The notes under the pieces are model-generated. The model did not search any database. It was not told the origin of the DNA and worked only from the letters and a program-made list of their open reading frames with translations. A stretch of DNA of 64,000 bases from JACCZR01 sp963830065 (GTDB lineage: Bacteria; Actinomycetota; Thermoleophilia; Solirubrobacterales; Thermoleophilaceae), in assembly GCA_963830065.1 (NCBI GenBank), contig CAWHLA010000007.1, positions 248,001 through 312,000 of the forward strand, written 5' to 3'. Of the stretch, positions 25,826 to 34,730 are shown piece by piece. How positions within the stretch are numbered: the first letter of the stretch is position 1; each line of letters opens with the position of its first letter. The position numbers and the translations under genes were made by a program.

Positions 25826-25847
25826 CTGACTTAGTCAGGAGACTAAG
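25817..25847 (-). promoter_or_regulatory. Palindromic operator overlapping the TetR start codon
   Basis: Outer arms CTTAGTC (25817-25823) and GACTAAG (25841-25847) flank a perfect 11-bp palindrome TGACTTAGTCA (25827-25837). The A/T content is well above the surroundings. The left arm contains the start codon, so bound repressor would block both transcription and initiation. The TetR encoded at 25220-25825 is the likely ligand. Confidence 0.6.
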
Positions 25848-25848
25848 G

Positions 25849-25865
25849 CAGGCCGACACGGCCTG
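25849..25865 (-). terminator. Short perfect hairpin between two minus-strand operons
   Basis: CAGGCCG-ACA-CGGCCTG forms a 7-bp stem with a 3-nt loop. It lies downstream of the TetR operator and upstream (in plus coordinates) of the stop codon of the first tandem paralogue. No T-tract follows on either strand, so factor-independent termination is uncertain. Confidence 0.3.
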
Positions 25866-25882
25866 TCAAGCGTGGCGAGGGG

Positions 25883-26752
25883 CTAGTCCCCGCCGCCTCC
25901 GTTGCCGCCTCCGTCGCCCCCGCCGTCACCGCCGCCGGAGTCCACGCCGGAGTCAACTCCCGAGTCGATCGAGTCGGCCACCGAGTCGAGCGCGCTGTCG
26001 ACGGCGTCCACCCCGGCGTCAAGGCCGTCCAGGCCCCCGTCGAGCGCCGAGTCGAACATGTCGCCGACGCCGTCGAACAGATCGAAGCCGACGTAGCCGA
26101 AGTCGAGGTCGAGGTCGCCGCCGAAGCGTCGGCCGCGGCGGCGCAGCCGGAAGATCGCCGACAACGCCGCGGGCACCATCAGCACCAGCACCCCGGCCAC
26201 GGCGGCGGCCTGCGCGGCGGTCTGTGGCTGTGACTCGGCCTCGTGGGGCAGCGCCTGCAGCCGGGCCACGTGCTGGCTGGCCGACGCCGCCCAGGCATCG
26301 CCCGACGCAGTTCGGCGGTACCGGGTGCGGGAGAACAGCCCGAGCACCTTGTCGCGCATCGCCTCCACCAGGCCCCAGGCCACGAGCTCCTGGAGGAACA
26401 GGTCGCCGACCTCCTTGATCAGCTTGGGGTGGCCGCGCCGAGCGCCGGCCACCACCTTCGCCAGCTCATCCGGGGTGTGCGGGCGAAGCGCGAAGTCGAA
26501 CTGCGCGAGCGTGTCGGGCAGCGGGGCCGAAGCCTGGCCGGGAAAGAGAGTCACCTTGTCCTTGCGGAGGCGCCGCTTCTCGATCTGGATGCGAAACGCG
26601 CCCCGGAGGATCAGCTCCTTCAGTGCCAGCTTGACCGCGTCCTTGGGGTCGGGCGCCGACCCTCCCTTCGGAGCGGACGACAGCGGCAGCGCCAAGAGGA
26701 TCTCGGTGGCGGCCGCGGTCAGCGGCCACTGCGTGTTCTGCTCGGAGGCCAC
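25883..26752 (-). CDS. Membrane protein with acidic Asp/Gly-rich tail, tandem paralogue A
   Basis: 289 residues. The N-terminal domain of about 175 residues (QWPLTAAATEILLAL, KELILRGAFRI, RTASGDAWAAS) is shared with the next gene. It has a helical pattern that may be distantly related to GPP34-like or TIGR04222-type domains; I cannot confirm either. One hydrophobic segment (about 185-205) and an Arg-rich stretch lead to a FGGDLDLD motif. The tail repeats short Val-Asp-Ser/Ala units and ends in Gly/Asp/Asn. GTG at 26752 immediately follows the stop of paralogue B with no gap, so the pair is one transcription unit. No function is known to me. Confidence 0.65.
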   Translation of the reverse strand: MASEQNTQWPLTAAATEILLALPLSSAPKGGSAPDPKDAVKLALKELILRGAFRIQIEKRRLRKDKVTLFPGQASAPLPDTLAQFDFALRPHTPDELAKVVAGARRGHPKLIKEVGDLFLQELVAWGLVEAMRDKVLGLFSRTRYRRTASGDAWAASASQHVARLQALPHEAESQPQTAAQAAAVAGVLVLMVPAALSAIFRLRRRGRRFGGDLDLDFGYVGFDLFDGVGDMFDSALDGGLDGLDAGVDAVDSALDSVADSIDSGVDSGVDSGGGDGGGDGGGNGGGGD

Positions 26753-27685
26753 CTATTCGCCTCCCCCGCCACCCCCGCCGTCGCCACCTCCACCGCCGTC
26801 GCCGCCACCGCCGGAATCGCCGCCTCCGGAATCGCCGCCGCCACCGCCTGAGTCGCCGCCGCCCCCGGCGTCCACTCCGGAGTCCACCGCGGAGTCGACC
26901 GAGCTGGCCACGGAGTCCAGCGCTGCGTCGACCGCGCCCCCGCCGGAATCGAGCGAGTCCAGACCGCCGCCGACGGCCGAGTCGAACATGTCGCCCGTGC
27001 CCGAGAAGGGGTCGAAGGCAATTCCGTCGTCGTAGTAGGCGTAGTCGAGGTCCAGGTCACCGCCGAAGTGATGCCGGCGCCGGTTGAGCTTGGCGAGTGC
27101 GGCCATCGACGCGGGAACCATCAGCGCCAGCGCTCCCGCGGCTGCCGCGGCCGCGGCAGCCGAGTTAGGATCCGAGTCCGCCTCCCACGGCAGCGTCTGC
27201 AGGCGCTGGCCGTACTGGTTGGCCGTGGCCGCCCAGGCGTCGCCGCTGGGGGTGCGGCGGATCAGCTGCTGGGAGAACAGCCCCAGCGTCTTGTGCTCGT
27301 AGCGCTCGATCAGCCCGCGCTGGGCCAGCTCCCACAGAAACCACTCCCGGACCTGCAGCGTGAGCTGCGGGTTGTAACGCCGAGCTGCTCGGATCACTCC
27401 GTCCACCAGGTCCGGGGTGAACGGCCGCAGCCAGCCATCGAGTGCGGCCAGCGAGTCGGGGAGCGTCACCGGCCCGCCTGGGTAGAGCGAGACGTAGTTG
27501 CCTCTCCAGGCCTCGGCAGCCGGGGTGATGTCCAGCCGGAAGGCTCCGCGTACCAGCAGTTCCTTGAGGCCCAGCTTGAAGGCGTCCCCCGCGGGCGGTG
27601 CCGGTCTGCCCTTCACGCCCGCGGGCGGGAGAGCGAGCAGCAGTTGGGTCGATGCGGCCGTGAGAGGCCACTGGGAGGTCTCCAT
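26753..27685 (-). CDS. Membrane protein with Gly-rich tail, tandem paralogue B
   Basis: 310 residues, clearly paralogous to the downstream gene: SQWPLTAASTQLLLAL, KELLVRGAFRLDI, GLFSQQLIRRTPSGDAWAAT, a membrane segment (GALALMVPASMAALA) and HHFGGDLDLDYAYY. The tail differs: Ser/Asp repeats (DSVASSVDSAVDSG) lead into about 45 residues of almost pure Gly with Asp/Ser, ending in Glu. The shared F-GGDLDLD block directly after the membrane segment suggests a conserved binding or processing site. The ATG at 27685 is preceded by GAGGTAGG. The 3' part of both genes is a C/G-rich codon repeat prone to length change. Function unknown. Confidence 0.65.
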   Translation of the reverse strand: METSQWPLTAASTQLLLALPPAGVKGRPAPPAGDAFKLGLKELLVRGAFRLDITPAAEAWRGNYVSLYPGGPVTLPDSLAALDGWLRPFTPDLVDGVIRAARRYNPQLTLQVREWFLWELAQRGLIERYEHKTLGLFSQQLIRRTPSGDAWAATANQYGQRLQTLPWEADSDPNSAAAAAAAAGALALMVPASMAALAKLNRRRHHFGGDLDLDYAYYDDGIAFDPFSGTGDMFDSAVGGGLDSLDSGGGAVDAALDSVASSVDSAVDSGVDAGGGGDSGGGGGDSGGGDSGGGGDGGGGGDGGGGGGGE

Positions 27686-27723
27686 GGCGGGAGAACCTAC
27701 CTCTAGGAGCTCCCGCCCCCGCC

Positions 27724-29289
27724 TTAGTCGCGGGGGCCCGACCAGAACGCGTCGCCGACCGTGACCGCCCCCGCGGTCTCGGCCTGGTGGCGCAGCGAGT
27801 GCTCGTCGCCGTCCTCGATGGCGAACATCGTCTCGCTGGTCACGCGGCGCACCTCGCCCGAGCCGCCCAGGTGGCGGTCGACCATGCGGGCGCACTTGCG
27901 CCCCTCGGCGATCGCCGTCACCACCAGGGACTGGCCGATGCGGGCGTCGCCGCAGGCGAACACGCCCTTCTCGGAGGTCTCGTAGACACCGGCCCTCACA
28001 TTGCCGCGCTTGTCGGTGGTCAGGCCCAGGTCCTCGATCGGGCCGCCGGTCTCGGGGCCGGTGAAGCCGATCGCGATCAGCACCAGGTCGGCCGGCTCCT
28101 CCCAGTCGCTGCCCGGCACGGGCTCCACGTCGCGCGACGAGGTGCCCGACACCTGCCGGGCGTGGACCGCGGCCACGCAGCCGTTCTCGTCACCCACCAG
28201 CTCGGTCACCTGTGAGCCGAACTGGCGCTCGCCGCCCTCCTCGAGCGCGTATGTGGTGTGCGTGCGCTTGGGGGGCAGCGGCCACGGCGTGCCCGGCGGG
28301 CGGCCCTGGGCGGGCAGCTCTGGGTACACGTCCAGCATGCGCGCGGAGGTCGCTCCCTCGCGCAGCGCGTTGGAGATGCAGTCCATGCCGGTGTCGCCGC
28401 CGCCCACTACGACCACGCGGCGCCCCTCGGCGCTGATCACCTGGTCGGGCGGGGTCTCGCGCGCCGGGCGGCCTTCGCTGGCCGCCACGTAGCGGTTGCG
28501 CTGGTAGAGGTAGTCCATCGCGAAGTGCACCCCGCCCAGCTCGCGGCCGGGCGCCTCGAGGTCGCGATGCACGCGCGAGCCGATCGCGACCACCACCGCG
28601 TCGTGCTGTGTGCGCAGCTGGTCGGTGGTCACGTCGGTGCCCACGTCCACGCCGGTCACGAACTCGACACCCTCGGCGGCCATCAGGTCGACGCGCCGGT
28701 CGATGATCCACTTCTCGAGCTTGGCGTCGGGCACGCCGTAGCGCATCAGCCCACCGACCGACTCGTCGCGCTCGAACACCGTGACCTTGTGTCCCCGCTC
28801 GTTGAGCTCGGCCGCCACGGCCATGCCGGCGGGACCCGACCCGACGACCGCGACGGTCTTGCCGGAGCGGTCCTCCGGTGGCTCGGGCACGATCCAGCCC
28901 TCGGCCCAGCCGCGTTCGGCGATCGCGCCCTCGATCTGCTCGATCGTCACCGGGTCGTCGTTGATGTCCAACACGCACGCCGACTCGCACGGCGCCGGGC
29001 AGATCAGCCCGGTGAACTCGGGGAAGTTGTTGGTGGCGTGCAGGCGGTTGAGCGCTTCGCGCCAGCTGCCCTGATGGACCAGGTCGTTCCACTCGGGGAT
29101 GAGGTTGCCCAGCGGGCAGCCCTCGTGGCAGAAGGGGATGCCGCAGCTCATGCAGCGCCCGCCCTGGTCGCGCAGCGTGCGCTCGTCGGGGAACGCGAAG
29201 TACTGGTGGTAGTCGTGGATGCGCTCGCGCGGGTCGCGCTTGCGCGGACCGACGCGCTCCACCTTCAGGAAGCCCTTGGGATCTGCCAT
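27724..29289 (-). CDS. gltD: Glutamate synthase small subunit
   Basis: 521 residues of the NADPH-dependent beta subunit that feeds electrons to GltB. The N-terminal region carries the cysteines for two 4Fe-4S clusters (CMSCGIPFC, GCPLGN and CPAPCESAC). Then comes the FAD site (VAVVGSGPAGMAVAAEL), the second nucleotide-binding site (VVVVGGGDTGMDC) and the terminal FAD-interacting block (GVFACGDARIGQSLVV). All are intact. ATG at 29289 gives MADPKGFLK, the usual start of actinobacterial GltD. It lies 59 nt downstream of gltB on the same strand, the normal operon order. Confidence 0.95.
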   Translation of the reverse strand: MADPKGFLKVERVGPRKRDPRERIHDYHQYFAFPDERTLRDQGGRCMSCGIPFCHEGCPLGNLIPEWNDLVHQGSWREALNRLHATNNFPEFTGLICPAPCESACVLDINDDPVTIEQIEGAIAERGWAEGWIVPEPPEDRSGKTVAVVGSGPAGMAVAAELNERGHKVTVFERDESVGGLMRYGVPDAKLEKWIIDRRVDLMAAEGVEFVTGVDVGTDVTTDQLRTQHDAVVVAIGSRVHRDLEAPGRELGGVHFAMDYLYQRNRYVAASEGRPARETPPDQVISAEGRRVVVVGGGDTGMDCISNALREGATSARMLDVYPELPAQGRPPGTPWPLPPKRTHTTYALEEGGERQFGSQVTELVGDENGCVAAVHARQVSGTSSRDVEPVPGSDWEEPADLVLIAIGFTGPETGGPIEDLGLTTDKRGNVRAGVYETSEKGVFACGDARIGQSLVVTAIAEGRKCARMVDRHLGGSGEVRRVTSETMFAIEDGDEHSLRHQAETAGAVTVGDAFWSGPRD

Positions 29290-29348
29290 CAGATGGCCGA
29301 TCTCGCGGCCGCGTACCGCGGGTGCGGGGTCGTGAGATCGGTCATCGG

Positions 29349-32300
29349 TCAGGCTCCTACGGCAGGTACTGCCGTCGCCTCCTGGCGGGCCTGCTCGGCC
29401 ATCGCGCGCTCGTAGTCGTAGGGCAGCACCTTCACGAAGCGACCGACGGCGTCGTCCCAGTCGCCCACGAGGCCGGCGGCCACCGGCGAGCCGGTGCGGT
29501 CGCGGTGCTCCTCGATCAGCGCCAGCAGCTCCTTGGACTCGGCCTCCGAGATCTCCGCGAAGCGGACCATCTCGGGGTTGCAGCGGGCACGGAAGCCACC
29601 GTCGTCGTCGAGCACGTAGGCGATGCCTCCGCTCATGCCCGCGGCGAAGTTGATGCCCGTGGGCCCAAGCACCACCACGCGGCCACCCGTCATGTACTCG
29701 CAGCCGTGGTCGCCGATGCCCTCGACCACCGTCACCGCGCCCGAGTTGCGCACGGCGAAGCGCTCACCGGCCAGGCCGCGGAAGAACGCGCGGCCCTGCG
29801 TGGCGCCGTACAGCGCGACGTTGCCGATCACCACGTTGTCCTCGGCCGGGTAGCTGGCATCGCGGTGGGGCCGCACGATCAGCGTGCCGCCCGAGAGGCC
29901 CTTGCCGATGTAGTCGTTGGCGTCGCCCTCGAGCGCCAGGCACACGCCGGGCGCCAGCCAGGCGCCGAAGCTCTGGCCCGCCGAGCCGCGCAGCTTGACC
30001 TCGATCGAGCCCTCGGCCAGGCCCTTGGTGCCGTGACGGCGGGCGATCTCACTGGACAGCAGCCCACCCACGGCACGGTTCTTGTTGGCGATCGGGATAT
30101 CGAGCTGCACCCGCTGGCCGTCTTCGATCGCCGGCTTGCAGTGCTCGACCAGGTCGAGGTCGATGCTGTCGTGGTTGACCGGGTCCGGCGGCTGGAGGAA
30201 GTGACGCGGCGCCTCCTCCGGCGAGCGCGAGGGCTCGTGCAAGAGCGCGCTGAGGTCGATCTCCTGGGCCTTCCAATGGTCGACGTCCTCGTCCTGGACC
30301 AGCAGGTCCGTGCGCCCGATCAGCTCGTCGACGGTGGGCACGCCGAGCCGGGCCATGATCGCCCGCGCCTCCTCGGCCACCATGAACAGGTAGTTCACGA
30401 CGTGCTCGGGCTGGCCGGCGAACTTGGCCCGCAGCACCGGGTCCTGCGTGGCCACCCCGACGGGGCAGGTGTTCAGGTGGCAGACGCGCATCATGATGCA
30501 GCCCAGCGCGATCAGCGGGGCAGTGGAGTAGCCGAACTCGTCAGCGCCCAGGATGGCTCCGATCACCATGTCGCGGCCGGTGCGCATCTGGCCGTCGACC
30601 TCCACCACGATGCGCGAGCGCAGGTCGTTGGCCAGCAGCGTCTGCTGCGTCTCGGCCAGGCCGATCTCCCACGGCACGCCGGCGTGCTGGATCGAGGCCG
30701 CGGGCGAAGCGCCCGTGCCGCCGTCGTGGCCGGCGATCACCACGTGGTCGGCGTTGGCCTTGGCCACCCCCGCGGCCACGGTGCCCACGCCCACCTCGCT
30801 CACCAGCTTCACCGAGATCCGCGCGCGGGGGTTGGCGCAGCGCAGGTCGTAGATGAGCTGTTTGAGGTCCTCGATCGAGTAGATGTCGTGGTGCGGCGGC
30901 GGTGAGATCAACCCCACCCCGGGGGTGGAGTAGCGCAGGCCCGCGATGTAGTCGTCGACCTTGTGGCCGGGCAGCTGGCCGCCCTCGCCCGGCTTGGCGC
31001 CCTGGGCCACCTTGATCTGGATCTCGTCGGAGTTGACGAGGTAGTCGATGGTCACGCCGAAGCGGCCGGAGGCGACCTGCTTGATCGACGAGCGCCGCTC
31101 GTCGAAGAAGCGCGCGCGGTCCTCCCCGCCCTCGCCGGTGTTCGACTTGCCGCCGAGGCGGTTCATGCCCACGGCGAGGATCTCGTGGGCCTCGGGCGAC
31201 AGCGCGCCCAGCGACATACCGCCCGACTTGAAGCGCTTGACGATCTCCTTTGCCGGCTCCACCTCGTCGATGTCGATCGGGTCGAGGTCGTCGGCGTAGC
31301 GCAGCAGCCCGCGCAGCGCGGACTTGCGCACGGCCTCTTCGTTGACGTAGCGCGCGAAGCGGTCGTAGTCCTCCTGCGCGTTCCCGTTCTCGGCCCGGGC
31401 GGCGTGCTGCAGGGTGGCCACAGTCTCGGGGTTCCAGCCGTGGAACTCGCCGTCGCGGCGCCAGGAGTAGATACCGCCGGAGGGCAACAGCTGCGACTCG
31501 GCGGCCGGGTAGGCCCGCGCGTGGCGATCGAGCGCCTCGCGGGCCAGGTGGTCCAGTCCGACGCCGCCGATGCGCGACGTGGTGCCGGTGAAGTGGAGGT
31601 CCACGACCTCCTTGTCGATGCCCACCGCCTCGAAGATCTGTGCGCCGGTGTAGGAGCGGATCGTCGAGATCCCCATCTTGGACAGGACCTTCAGCAGCGC
31701 CTTCCCGATCGCCTTGACCACGCGGCGATGGGCCTCGTCGTTGGTCATGTCCTCGGGCAGCATCCCGTCGCGGTGGATGCCGGTCAGCGACTCGAACATC
31801 ACGTACGGGTTCACCGCGGAGGCGCCGTAGCCGATCAGGCAGGCGATGTGGTGGACCTCGCGCGCCTCACCGGTCTCCACCACCAGCCCGATCTTCAGGC
31901 GGGTGCCCTCGCGCACGAGATGGTGGTGCACCGCCCCGGTGGCGAGCAGCGACGGGATCGCCGCGCGCTCGGGGCCGAGGTTGCGGTCGGACAGGATGAT
32001 GATGTTCACGCCCCCGGCCACGAGCTCGGAGGCCTGCTCGCAGATCGCGTCCAGGCGGCATTCCATGCCGTCGGGGCCCTCCTCGGCGGGCCACGTCATG
32101 TCGATCGTGCGCGCCTCGAACACCGAGTGGTCGACCTGGCGCAGGCGCTCGCACTCGTTGTTGAACAGCAGCGGCTGCGGCATCACCAGCTGGTGGCAGT
32201 GCTCCGAGGTCTCGTCGAGCAGGTTGACCTCCGGGCCGATCGTGGCCTGGAGGCTCATCACGATCGACTCGCGGATGGGGTCGACAGCCGGGTTGGTGAC

Positions 32301-33863
32301 CTGAGCGAACAGCTGCTTGAAGTAGGAGAACAGCGGAGGGCGCCGGTCGCTCAGCACCGCGAGCGAGGCGTCGTTGCCCATCGAGGCGTTGGGCTCGGCG
32401 GCGGTGCGGGCCATCGGCGCGAGCAGCACCCGCAGGTCCTCCTCGCTCCACCCGAAGGCGAGCTGCTTGGCACGGAGGGGCTCCACGCGCGGGACGCGCG
32501 GGGTCTTGGGCGGCAGGTCCTCGAGGTGGACGACGCGGTCGTCGAGCCATTGGCCGTATGGGCGGCGCTCGGCGAGGTCGCGCTTGACCGCGGCGTCGGA
32601 GAGGACCGTGCCCTTCTCCACGTCGACCAGGAAGACCTTGCCGGGGCGCAGCCGGCCCTTGGCCCGGACGTCCTCGGACTCGACGTCGAGTACGCCGGTC
32701 TCCGAGGCCAGAGCCACCCAGCCGTCGCGCGTGACCAGCCAGCGGCCCGGGCGCAGGCCGTTGCGGTCCAGGGTGGCGCCGACCACGCGGCCGTCGGAGA
32801 AGGCCACCGCCGCCGGGCCGTCCCACGGCTCGATCAGCGACGAGTGGTAGGCGTAGAAGTCGCGCACCCGCTGGTGCAGCTCGGGGCGGCCCGAGTAGGC
32901 CTCGGGGATCATCATCGAGATCGCGTGTGCGGGCGAGCGGCCGCCCATCACCAGCAGCTCCATCACCCGGTCCAGCGAAGCCGAGTCGGAGATGTCGTCT
33001 GACAGCAGCGGCAGCAGCTTCTTGACGTCGTCACCGAACAGCGGCGAGGCGAGCTGCATCTCGCGCGCGCGCATCCAGTTGCGGTTGCCGCGCAGCGTGT
33101 TGATCTCGCCGTTGTGGGCGAGCATCCGGTAGGGGTGCGCGAGCTCCCAGCTGGGGAAGGTGTTGGTGGAGAAGCGCGAGTGGACCAGAGCCAGGGCGCT
33201 GGTCAGGCGCTCGTCGCGCAGGTCGGGGTAGTAGCGCGGCAGCTGGGGGGCGGAGAGCATCCCCTTGTAGACGACGGTGCGGCTCGAGAAGCTGGGGAGG
33301 TTCAGGTGGTCGAGCCCGGCGTGCTCGACGACCTGGCGGATGACGTACAGCTTGCGCTCGAAGGCATCCTGATCGTCGGCGACCTCGTCGCCGGCGGCCA
33401 CGAAGAGCTGGGCGATGTACGGGGCCGCCTCGCCCGCCACGCGGCCGCACTCGGTCTTGACCACCGGCACGTCGCGCCAGCCGAGCACTCGTTGGCCCTC
33501 GGCCTCCACGTTGCTCTCGACCAACTTGATCGCGTGGTCGCGCTCGGCCTCGTCCTGGGGCAGGAAGCACATGGCCACGCCGTAGCGGCCCGGCTCGGGC
33601 AGCTCGACCCCCGCCTCGGCGGCGAAGAACTCGTGCGGGAGCTGGATGAGGATGCCCGCGCCGTCGCCGGTGTCGGCGTCCGCGCCCTCGGCGCCGCGAT
33701 GCTCCAGGCGGTCCAGCGCGAGCAGGCCTCGCTGCACCACCTCGTGCGAAGCGGGCCGGCCCAGGCGCGCGACGAACGCGACGCCGCAGGCATCGTGCTC
33801 GAACTGCGGGTCATGGAGACCGGCGAACGACTTCACGGCGTTGAGGTTCTCCTCGGGTACCAC
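29349..33863 (-). CDS. gltB: Glutamate synthase large subunit
   Basis: About 1504 residues converting glutamine plus 2-oxoglutarate to two glutamates. The glutaminase nucleophile is Cys26 in FEHDACGVAFVA, so a 25-residue propeptide is removed. Other marks are LAHNGEINTLRGN, the FMN-binding synthase domain (PPPHHDIYSIEDL, AGHDGGTGASP), the 3Fe-4S motif CIMMRVCHLNTCPVG and the C-terminal GXGXG domain with EYMTGGRVVVLG. GTG at 33863 was chosen because GGAGAAGG precedes it; GTG at 33836, with GAGGAG 12 nt upstream, is an alternative. It forms an operon with gltD and is divergent from the ParA gene. Confidence 0.93.
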   Translation of the reverse strand: MVPEENLNAVKSFAGLHDPQFEHDACGVAFVARLGRPASHEVVQRGLLALDRLEHRGAEGADADTGDGAGILIQLPHEFFAAEAGVELPEPGRYGVAMCFLPQDEAERDHAIKLVESNVEAEGQRVLGWRDVPVVKTECGRVAGEAAPYIAQLFVAAGDEVADDQDAFERKLYVIRQVVEHAGLDHLNLPSFSSRTVVYKGMLSAPQLPRYYPDLRDERLTSALALVHSRFSTNTFPSWELAHPYRMLAHNGEINTLRGNRNWMRAREMQLASPLFGDDVKKLLPLLSDDISDSASLDRVMELLVMGGRSPAHAISMMIPEAYSGRPELHQRVRDFYAYHSSLIEPWDGPAAVAFSDGRVVGATLDRNGLRPGRWLVTRDGWVALASETGVLDVESEDVRAKGRLRPGKVFLVDVEKGTVLSDAAVKRDLAERRPYGQWLDDRVVHLEDLPPKTPRVPRVEPLRAKQLAFGWSEEDLRVLLAPMARTAAEPNASMGNDASLAVLSDRRPPLFSYFKQLFAQVTNPAVDPIRESIVMSLQATIGPEVNLLDETSEHCHQLVMPQPLLFNNECERLRQVDHSVFEARTIDMTWPAEEGPDGMECRLDAICEQASELVAGGVNIIILSDRNLGPERAAIPSLLATGAVHHHLVREGTRLKIGLVVETGEAREVHHIACLIGYGASAVNPYVMFESLTGIHRDGMLPEDMTNDEAHRRVVKAIGKALLKVLSKMGISTIRSYTGAQIFEAVGIDKEVVDLHFTGTTSRIGGVGLDHLAREALDRHARAYPAAESQLLPSGGIYSWRRDGEFHGWNPETVATLQHAARAENGNAQEDYDRFARYVNEEAVRKSALRGLLRYADDLDPIDIDEVEPAKEIVKRFKSGGMSLGALSPEAHEILAVGMNRLGGKSNTGEGGEDRARFFDERRSSIKQVASGRFGVTIDYLVNSDEIQIKVAQGAKPGEGGQLPGHKVDDYIAGLRYSTPGVGLISPPPHHDIYSIEDLKQLIYDLRCANPRARISVKLVSEVGVGTVAAGVAKANADHVVIAGHDGGTGASPAASIQHAGVPWEIGLAETQQTLLANDLRSRIVVEVDGQMRTGRDMVIGAILGADEFGYSTAPLIALGCIMMRVCHLNTCPVGVATQDPVLRAKFAGQPEHVVNYLFMVAEEARAIMARLGVPTVDELIGRTDLLVQDEDVDHWKAQEIDLSALLHEPSRSPEEAPRHFLQPPDPVNHDSIDLDLVEHCKPAIEDGQRVQLDIPIANKNRAVGGLLSSEIARRHGTKGLAEGSIEVKLRGSAGQSFGAWLAPGVCLALEGDANDYIGKGLSGGTLIVRPHRDASYPAEDNVVIGNVALYGATQGRAFFRGLAGERFAVRNSGAVTVVEGIGDHGCEYMTGGRVVVLGPTGINFAAGMSGGIAYVLDDDGGFRARCNPEMVRFAEISEAESKELLALIEEHRDRTGSPVAAGLVGDWDDAVGRFVKVLPYDYERAMAEQARQEATAVPAVGA

Positions 33864-33938
33864 GCCTTCTCCGAGCGGGCGTGCGACGGGACGGGGAGAC
33901 TGAGACTTTACCCCGGCCTGCAATACGGTTGCGGCGAG

Positions 33939-34730
33939 ATGTCGACGACCGTGACGGTGATGTCACAGAAGGGCGGGACGGGCAAGACCACCACTGTCCG
34001 CACGTTGGCCGACGTGCTGAGGCGGGTTGGACTGGATGTCCTGTGCGTCGACCTCGACCCGCAGGGGAACCTGTCCGACTACTTCGACGTCCCCGCCGAC
34101 GCCGATCCCACCGTGGCCGACGTGCTCGCCGGCCGCGCCAAGGCGGCCGACGCCATCCACGACGGGATCCTCCCGGCCAACCTCGGGCTGGCCGAGGCAG
34201 AGCTCGTGCTGGCCGGAAAGATGGGTCGCGAGATGACCCTGCGCCGGGCGCTGCGCGACGTCAAGCGGCGCCGCGACCTGGTGCTGATCGACTGCCCGCC
34301 GGCGCTGGGCCTGCTCACCGTCAACGCGCTGGTGGCCGGCGACTACGCGCTGATCTCCTCGGAGGCCGAGTACTTCTCGCTCCAGGGTGTGGAGCAGGCC
34401 TTGGAGGTAGTGGAGCTGGCCAAGGAGTCGCTGCACCCCGACCTCGAGTGGCTGGGCGTGCTGCTCAACCTGGCCGACATGCGCACTGTCCACGCGCGCG
34501 AGGCCCAACAGCAGCTGAACGAGCGCTTCGGCAACAAGGTGTTCGGGAGCGTGGTGCGCCGCTCGGTGCGCTACGCCGAGTCCGCCGAGCGCGGGGTGTC
34601 GATCATCGACTACCGCCCCGAATTGGGGGCCGATTACGTGGACCTGGCCGGCGAGCTGCTCGAGCGGCTGGGCATGGACGAGGCGCGCGAGCGGGTGTCG
34701 ACGCTGCGCGCGGAGCTCGTGCCGGCTTGA
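33939..34730 (+). CDS. ParA/Soj-family ATPase (orphan)
   Basis: 263 residues. Deviant Walker A KGGTGKTT at 11-18, then the DLDPQGNLSDYF block and LVLIDCPPALGLLTVNAL (quoted in part), all typical of ParA/MinD ATPases that dimerise on DNA or membrane with ATP. The C-terminal part has the SVVRRSVRYAESAERG segment common in ParA. No ParB and no parS-like palindrome is visible, so it is probably not the chromosomal segregation ParA; a role in positioning another cargo is possible. ATG at 33939. It overlaps the amidase gene by TTGA. Confidence 0.88.
   Translation: MSTTVTVMSQKGGTGKTTTVRTLADVLRRVGLDVLCVDLDPQGNLSDYFDVPADADPTVADVLAGRAKAADAIHDGILPANLGLAEAELVLAGKMGREMTLRRALRDVKRRRDLVLIDCPPALGLLTVNALVAGDYALISSEAEYFSLQGVEQALEVVELAKESLHPDLEWLGVLLNLADMRTVHAREAQQQLNERFGNKVFGSVVRRSVRYAESAERGVSIIDYRPELGADYVDLAGELLERLGMDEARERVSTLRAELVPA

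Noticed and set aside
26760..26870. A G/C-rich triplet run resembling a microsatellite or structural repeat
   Set aside because: It codes for the Gly-rich tail of the tandem paralogue and is kept as part of that gene.
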